A stretch of 64,000 nt of DNA from Notolepis coatsorum. Its lineage: Eukaryota > Chordata > Actinopteri > Aulopiformes > Paralepididae. How positions within the stretch are numbered: the stretch's first letter is position 1; each line of letters begins with the position of its first letter. The notes beneath the pieces were generated by a model. That model searched no databases and was not told where the DNA came from. It saw nothing but the letters and a program-made list of their open reading frames with translations. The translations under genes and the position numbers were made by a program. Location of the stretch: assembly GCA_963971535.1 (NCBI GenBank), contig OZ020593.1, positions 36,997,384 to 37,061,383 on the forward strand, given 5' to 3'. Below are positions 58,926-64,000 of the stretch, in pieces.

Positions 58926-59659
58926 AGAGAAGAGGGTCTATACCAGAGAAACCAAAGCAGCAAGGAGCCAATGGCCGACATCAGCTAAATAGGCTAGCCA
59001 GGTACTGTGACACCAGGCCACACACAGCTTTGGCCAATGGCCCAACGCTACCCAAGCTACACAAACGACCAAGACATTCACACACAGCACATGTCGTATC
59101 TCCAAATGTTGTGAAGTAACATATGTTTTGCCTGGAAAAAAACATCGTTATTAACAAAACATTCGGGAGGGGAAGGAAGGAAGAGTGGGGTAATGTCATG
59201 ACATTTTCATTAATCTTACCTGCACCAAGGAACGCAGGGCGAAAGGCCGCAACACAGGTCTCCACGTTGACGAAAGGCCTCTCGCTGTCGGGACAAAAAT
59301 AAGCTATGGCCAGAGCCTTGTCATGGTGCAGGCCCGACTACATCTTCTGTCAAAGATGATGTCGTAGTCAGAGTGCCAGAACCCCCTGCTATTCTCACGG
59401 CTAATGTCAATGGTCGTAGCACAAGCTAACAGCTAACTCAAGGCTAACTGATAGCATCAAACGAACGTTCCCAGCTGAGCGCAGCCGGCAGCTAACGTCG
59501 AAGCTAAACAGCTAACTGGCTAACAGTTAGCTCAACCAGGCTATCGCTAAACATTAGCTAACGCAGAAGCAAGCTATGCGGCTACATACAGGTGCTGACA
59601 CCAGGCCATACACCGTTAGCTACTAGTAGTACTACAACAGCTAGTCGGCCAGTTTAGCT

Positions 59660-59661
<2 letters not shown>

Positions 59662-59698
<37 letters not shown>
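59662..59698. repeat. (GA)n microsatellite
   Basis: About 18 uninterrupted GA units. Confidence 0.97.
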
Positions 59699-59700
<2 letters not shown>

Positions 59701-60579
59701 TGTCCACGGCGGGAATAGAATAGAGTTAATAGAATAGGTTAAAAACTCACCAAACGTCCAAGAGGATGGAGACAACCGCGTGGAGTTGACGAAGTTCATC
59801 TGCCAAACGACCATCCTCTTCATCTTGGCTGCATGTCTCTAGGTTAGCTAACACTAGTTAGCCTTTAGCTAAGCTAGCTACTAGCCGACATCATCATGGC
59901 TATATCCCGACTGCATCATGACAAGGCTCCGGCCATTTGTCCCGCCTTTCGTCAACGTTCCTTGGTGACCGACCGACTGATAATGACCGACCTCTTCGAG
60001 TTGGCTGGCATAACTAAGCATAATAGTCAAAAGCTGCACGCGCGAAATAGTCAAACGCAGCTGACTCACGCCAGCGTACTACACATGATGTAAGTAACTA
60101 CTCCGCTCCCTTCGTTGAAACCAATAGTATGTCTGCTGCAGAGCCCCATAGCTCCCTTCGTTGAAACCAATAGTATGTCACTGCAGACCCAGGAACAAGT
60201 CAGACACATTCTACAAACGTGTCTAATGTGAAATATATAAGCATATAAGCAAAACTAGATTTTAGGTCTGTGATGAAAAAGGGCCTCGCGGGAAGGGGGG
60301 CCCCGCAAAAATAAAAAAATAAAAAAATAAATAAAAAATATTTTCTTTTTATTTTTTATTTTGCGAGGCCCCCCTTCCCGCGAGGCCCTGTGCGACCGCA
60401 CTGCTCGCACACCCCCTGAGGCGGCCCTGCGTGCAGCTACTACTAATTCTGTTGCTTTTCGGGATGCTGCTCCCACGTGTGTTGTCCCGCCGGGGCTGTG
60501 TTCAGTTCCCACCTTTTAACCATTACACTGCTGTAGGTCAAACAGTATCTGAGGCTTGTCTACCCTATGCATTTATGAA

Positions 60580-60635
60580 TCTATGAATTGAAAATGGGGG
60601 ACCCTGATGTAGACAAGGCAAACGTTTTTCTCTGC
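60580..60635 (+). mobile_element. LINE fragment (3963 family) cut by the DIRS element
   Basis: GAATTGAAAATGGGGGACCC and GACAAGGCAAACGTTTTTCT match 4058-4110 in reverse. The 3' tail is absent because unrelated DIRS sequence follows. Confidence 0.65.
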
Positions 60636-60764
60636 TTTACTAGTAAATAGAATTGGTCACTGGTGGTGTGCCGTGCTTAGAGAAGCGGGTGGCATCGGTC
60701 CTTTGATGTGGTAGAGCGGTATCCCGCCCGGTAGCTGACGCCAAGGGGCGAGTCGGCCCGGCAG

Positions 60765-61001
60765 GTGGCTGAGTGGGCTGTTGAAGCTTATACCGCCGCA
60801 GTACAGAATTTAGCAGCAACTCAATTGGCTGTTTTTCTGTCGATAATGGTGTCGGGTGATGGGGTCTTAGGACTAACCGACGTCAAAACCATCGCGCAAG
60901 GTTTTGAAGTTATTCAGCTTTTGACCCAGCCGCAGGCAATAACCGCAGGGAGGGCTAGGATGCTGTCGATTCTTGTTCACAGACATCTTTGGTTGGAGTA
61001 A
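60765..61001 (+). pseudogene. DIRS gag-like remnant
   Basis: An open frame reading MAEWAVEAYTAAVQNLAATQ and ending ARMLSILVHRHLWLE (first codon is GTG, so the true start is upstream or lost). A helix-rich stretch ending in a RHLWL word is common near the C-terminus of DIRS gag proteins. Assignment is by position and this short motif only. Confidence 0.45.
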
Positions 61002-61409
61002 TCTCCACTGGAGGAGGAGATGAGGGTTCTCCTCCTCAGGGCTCCCCTTTCCGTCAATGGACTTTTGGTCTGTCCACGGAGGTGCCGGCAGTATTTGACC
61101 GGGGCCCCACGCCGCCCCACACTGTGCAGGCAGAGGTGAGAGCACGGTCTCGTCAGCGGCTGCGGCGAGACCCCCGACCGGCGGCCATGTGTCTCGCGCC
61201 TAGGATAACCTGGACACAAAGAGAACAGGTTATCACGGTGCCGACAGCCTCGGCGGCCGAGGGATCGGCTGTATTAGATGGGCACGCCCTAAAAAAACGT
61301 TGCCATCTAGCTGTGTCTAGCACGCTCTCCGGTCACTCCCCCCCGCTACACTACAGGATTCAAAGCTCTGATTTGTCCCTTCTCTCTGGCTGCGGGCCGC
61401 GTTCTTCCA

Positions 61410-61739
61410 GTGAAGCGCAAGTGGCCCCACATATCACTCCTCATGGAGACAGGGGCTGACACCCAGCTGCTAGCTAGGCCTGGGTCTGTCTATGAGAATG
61501 CTGTACTGTCAGGAGGCTCCCGCACCACACGTCCTGCGTCTGTGTTGGTGAGCCTGGTGTTGTATCTGATGACAGAGCAGGGTTCCCTGTATCTAAAAAA
61601 ATTTGTCAGAGGGGGAACTCTAGGCCCAGGAGGTTGCAGCGCGGGTTCCCCCAGCCCCGCCCTCGCCAGGCCGGCTATTACGTTAGTGCCTCCCCCGTCC
61701 GGACTTCCGATCCTGCGGTGGTCAGTCAGGCACGCGTAA
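61410..61739 (+). pseudogene. Segment with a retropepsin-like ETGAD motif
   Basis: The frame reads KRKWPHISLLMETGADTQLL, which looks like the DTGAD active-site loop of retroviral/Ty3-type aspartic proteases with the catalytic Asp replaced by Glu. No second protease landmark (ILGRD) is clear; 61930-61995 has a weak LIGR-like word. DIRS elements do not usually carry such a protease, so this may be chance or a foreign insertion. Confidence 0.3.
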
Positions 61740-62389
61740 TTTGGGTGGTAGTAATATCACTACAGTGTGTAGGGACTCACCCTACCGGGAAGCGTGGGGA
61801 CCACACACCATGCATGTCCAGCCACAGAGCAGGCTGTCCCCACCAAGCTAAGCCGGGAAGATGCTCAGCGGGGGGACTACCTCATTCACCGGGGGTGATG
61901 AGTGCTCCCCCCGTATCAGACCGCCCATTTTTGTCGGGGTCCCCCTTGGGTGCGATTGCCTCATTGGTAGAGTCAGGGTGCGATATCCCGACTCCGCGAG
62001 ACACCTTGCTTGCGCGGTTGGCAAAACCAGGGTTGTAATACACAGCGGGAGGGACCAGGCCACCTGTCTACGATTCTTAGCAAACCGGCGCCAGTTGGCG
62101 GCGGGGGGCGCTTTGGGATTTTTACCACGTATGGCTACAGTAGTGTCATATGTCGGTGTGGATGGAGAGAACGCTGAGGGCGGGGCTTGTGTTACAGTTT
62201 GCACACCCCCACCCTCCGTTTTTGGGTTTGGTACAGACTCTATTGTCAGAGTCCGCGGCAGTGACAGCCCTGGCCGATGAGATTCGTTCTCTGTGGCGAA
62301 GCAGGCCATCGTCGTGGTCCCATGGGAGGATGCGATGAGTGGCGTTTACTCCCAATATTCTCTGGTGCCCGAGATTCCGGGAGGGGGGG

Positions 62390-63400
62390 GGGTGTCAGAC
62401 CCATTCTGGACCTGTCCCATGGAAGGTTCAGAATGTTGACAGTCAACCACCTGTTAAGCGCTGTCAGAGTGGGAGACTGGTTCACCTCCATAGACCTGAA
62501 GGATGCGTATTTCACATCCGGATCTTCCTTCCTAGGAAATACCTACGCTTCCTGTTTCAGGGCTTAGCGTACGGGTACCGGAGGCTGCCGTTCGGCTACT
62601 CTCTGGCTCCTCGCATCTTCACCAAGTGCGTGGAGACCGCGCTGGGGCCTCTGCGACGTCAGGGGATACGGATTTTATTCGACCCTAGACGACGTTCTGG
62701 TCCTCAGCCGGTCAGAGGAGATCGCCAGGTCTCATACCAGGCAGGTGGTGGAATTCCTCACCAGCCTGGGTTTTGCTCTAAACTGGAAGAAGAGTACTCC
62801 TCTTCCCAGTCAACAGGTGGAGTACTTGGGCTTAATTCTAAGCTCAAGGTCTATGTGGGCATCCCTCTCAGAGCGGCAGCGAGAGGATATTCTTGGCGCG
62901 CTCGGGAGGTTCCGTCCTGGCGGGACGGTTACGGCGCTGTCTGTGATGTGCCTGCTTGGTATTACTGCATCTGCTCGAGCTGTGGTCCCTCTTGGCCTCC
63001 TCTTCATGAGGAGGATACAGAGGTGGTTTTTCAGTATGAAAATAGACCCTGTGAGAGGCAAGTGGAAGCAGCTGAAGGTTCCCATGTCAGTACTGGGGGA
63101 CCTCGCTCTCTGGGGAGGGGCCTGGGGCCCTCACCAGCGGGGTCCCCATGGGCAGCAAGCTGTCACACGTCACGGTCTTCACCGATGCCTCCCTCACGGG
63201 ATGGGGGGGATGTGTCGGACCAACGCAGTAGGGGGCAGCTAGCAAGGACCATGCTGCCCGGTCTGCACTACATCTCAATGTGTTGGAATTGAAGGCAGTG
63301 CTTCTAGTCCTTGGACGGCTCGGCCATCATATGATGGGCGATCATGTTATGATCAGGACGGACAGCACGACGTCGGCGTCGTATATCAACAGTACGCTCC
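62390..63400 (+). pseudogene. DIRS reverse transcriptase and RNase H, multiply frameshifted
   Basis: RT motifs: VRPILDLSHGRFRMLTV, then GDWFTSIDLKDAYF, LRFLFQGLAYGYRRLPFGYS with LAPRIFTK, and a catalytic box now reading TLDD (Y lost). RNase H follows: VTVFTDASLTGWGG, LNVLELKAVLLVLG and IRTDSTTSASYIN, with its acidic residues kept. Breaks: a one-base loss near 62507, a one-base gain with substitution near 62683 that destroys the YxDD box, a frame change near 63140 and an in-frame TAG at 63229. Family assignment is by the GDWF..IDLKDAYF and PFG..LAPR..TK pattern typical of DIRS RTs. Confidence 0.85.
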
Positions 63401-63439
63401 CCCTGTCTCCACCGGGCGGCGGACAATTCGGTCCGTGGC

Positions 63440-63560
63440 CGCCCGGGATTCTGTACGCATTCCCCCCCATACACCTGATAGCTCAGCTGTTGGAGTGGAT
63501 ACGTCAGGAGCGCAGGACTTTGATCCTGGTTGTGCCGGACCGGGGCACAGCTGTGTGGTT
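63440..63560 (+). pseudogene. DIRS pol remnant after RNase H
   Basis: YAFPPIHLIAQLLEWIRQER followed by TLILVVP resembles the region after RNase H in DIRS polyproteins, usually followed by the methyltransferase-like or recombinase ORFs. The sequence between the RNase H (63400) and this segment appears deleted, and nothing of the recombinase follows before the ICR at 63669. Confidence 0.6.
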
Positions 63561-63668
63561 CCCGGCCCCGATTCAGCTCTTGGTGGCCCCGCCGTGGCCT
63601 GTTCCGTGGTCCCCGCAGGGCCTCTCTCACGTGGCCACGCGTCCGCTCTGCCCCTTTTGATCTCATAA

Positions 63669-63760
63669 TGGCCAGTATGAATTGGCCAGTATGAATATAT
63701 AACGAAGGTTATCCTATAACCCAAGTTATATGAATACTGGCTGAGCGTCTCGCTCTTCAG
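63669..63760. repeat. DIRS internal complementary region
   Basis: TATAACGAAGGTTATCCTATAACC and AGTTATATGAATACTGGCTG with AGCGTCTCGCTCT form the complement of the last 60 bp of the window, where the right ITR ends. The first half (CATAATGGCCAGTATGAAT twice) would match the lost left ITR. Confidence 0.75.
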
Positions 63761-64000
63761 CGCCCTGAGGTCCCTTGGATGTTTTTCACGTATGGAATTC
63801 AAACTTGGGAGGGCGTGGACGTGACCACTCCCTGTGTCTTGTAGGCACGCACGGGAGTTGGCGTGGTCACGTGCAAGTGACATGCATGTGTAATTTTTTC
63901 ACGCACACAGTAGGTGCGAGGAGATGACATCTCATAATGGCAGAGCGAGACGCTCAGCCAGTATTCATATAACTAGGGTTATAGGATAACCTTCGTTATA

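Larger units (their letters stand above)
58158..60429. mobile_element. 2.3-kb hAT element, 8-bp TSD
   Basis: Ends CAGGGCCGCCTGGG and, reversed, CAGGGCCGCCTCAGGG. Further inverted similarity lies around GCGAGGCCCTGTGCGA. The TSD CGTGCAGC is exact at 58150-58157 and 60430-60437. The interior has a large tandem duplication, (GA)n arrays, GCTAACAGCTAAC-type repeats and a foldback of GCGAGGCC/GGCCTCGC at 60285-60390. No recognisable transposase domain. Two exon-like minus-strand frames (59823-59735 and near 59265-59221) end at GTGAGT and GTAAGA donors; their origin is unknown. Confidence 0.8.
60640..64000 (+). mobile_element. 5'-truncated, decayed DIRS retrotransposon
   Basis: Plus-strand order: gag-like segment, an uncharacterised segment, reverse transcriptase, RNase H, internal complementary region (about 63669-63760) and right ITR (about 63761-64000). 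The left ITR is missing and the tyrosine recombinase is deleted. The element ends at or just after the window edge with ATAACCTTCGTTATA, shared with the DIRS copy at 22812. Confidence 0.85.

Overview
The window reads as teleost fish nuclear DNA. It has spliced exons, very long (CA)n/(GA)n arrays, tRNA-derived SINEs, 5'-truncated L2/CR1-type LINEs, a DIRS-type tyrosine-recombinase retrotransposon family, and many short DNA transposons with clean target-site duplications (TSDs). I see no bacterial, phage, CRISPR, rRNA or functional tRNA features. I cannot name the species.

The host coding content is sparse and on the minus strand. Five exons (29490 to 18814) join in phase into most of a secreted lipocalin resembling orosomucoid (alpha-1-acid glycoprotein) or the related fish toxin-binding lipocalins. 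A decayed tandem copy lies downstream: exons 1 and 2 at 13909-13230 with frame breaks, and an exon 3 at 8412-8333 that still reads through. The last exon of the complete copy and the distal exons of the decayed one were not found. A possible first exon of an unrecognised gene sits at 34656-34824 on the plus strand.

Layout. 0-8 kb: small inverted-repeat and TTAA-flanked elements, then a broken L2/CR1-type LINE (minus). 8-14 kb: lipocalin pseudogene with two SINEs and a DIRS recombinase fragment in its long intron. 14-18 kb: mostly non-coding, with a TTAA element. 18.8-29.5 kb: the lipocalin gene; its third intron holds a hAT MITE, a duplicated (CA)n segment with a SINE, and an internally deleted DIRS element. 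30-34 kb: a duplicated segment broken up by LINE fragments and an LTR-like element. 34-41 kb: candidate exon, hAT element, tandem repeats, LINE ends. 41.8-42.8 kb: three huge (CA)n arrays. 43-56 kb: a mosaic of nested DNA transposons, including three elements with 9-bp TSDs (Mutator-like). 58-60.4 kb: a 2.3-kb hAT element. 60.6-64 kb: a 5'-truncated, frameshifted DIRS element whose terminal repeat runs to the window edge.

The most informative parts are the unannotated lipocalin pair, the complete DIRS terminal architecture (inverted terminal repeats plus internal complementary region), and several nested insertions whose order can be read from exact TSDs.
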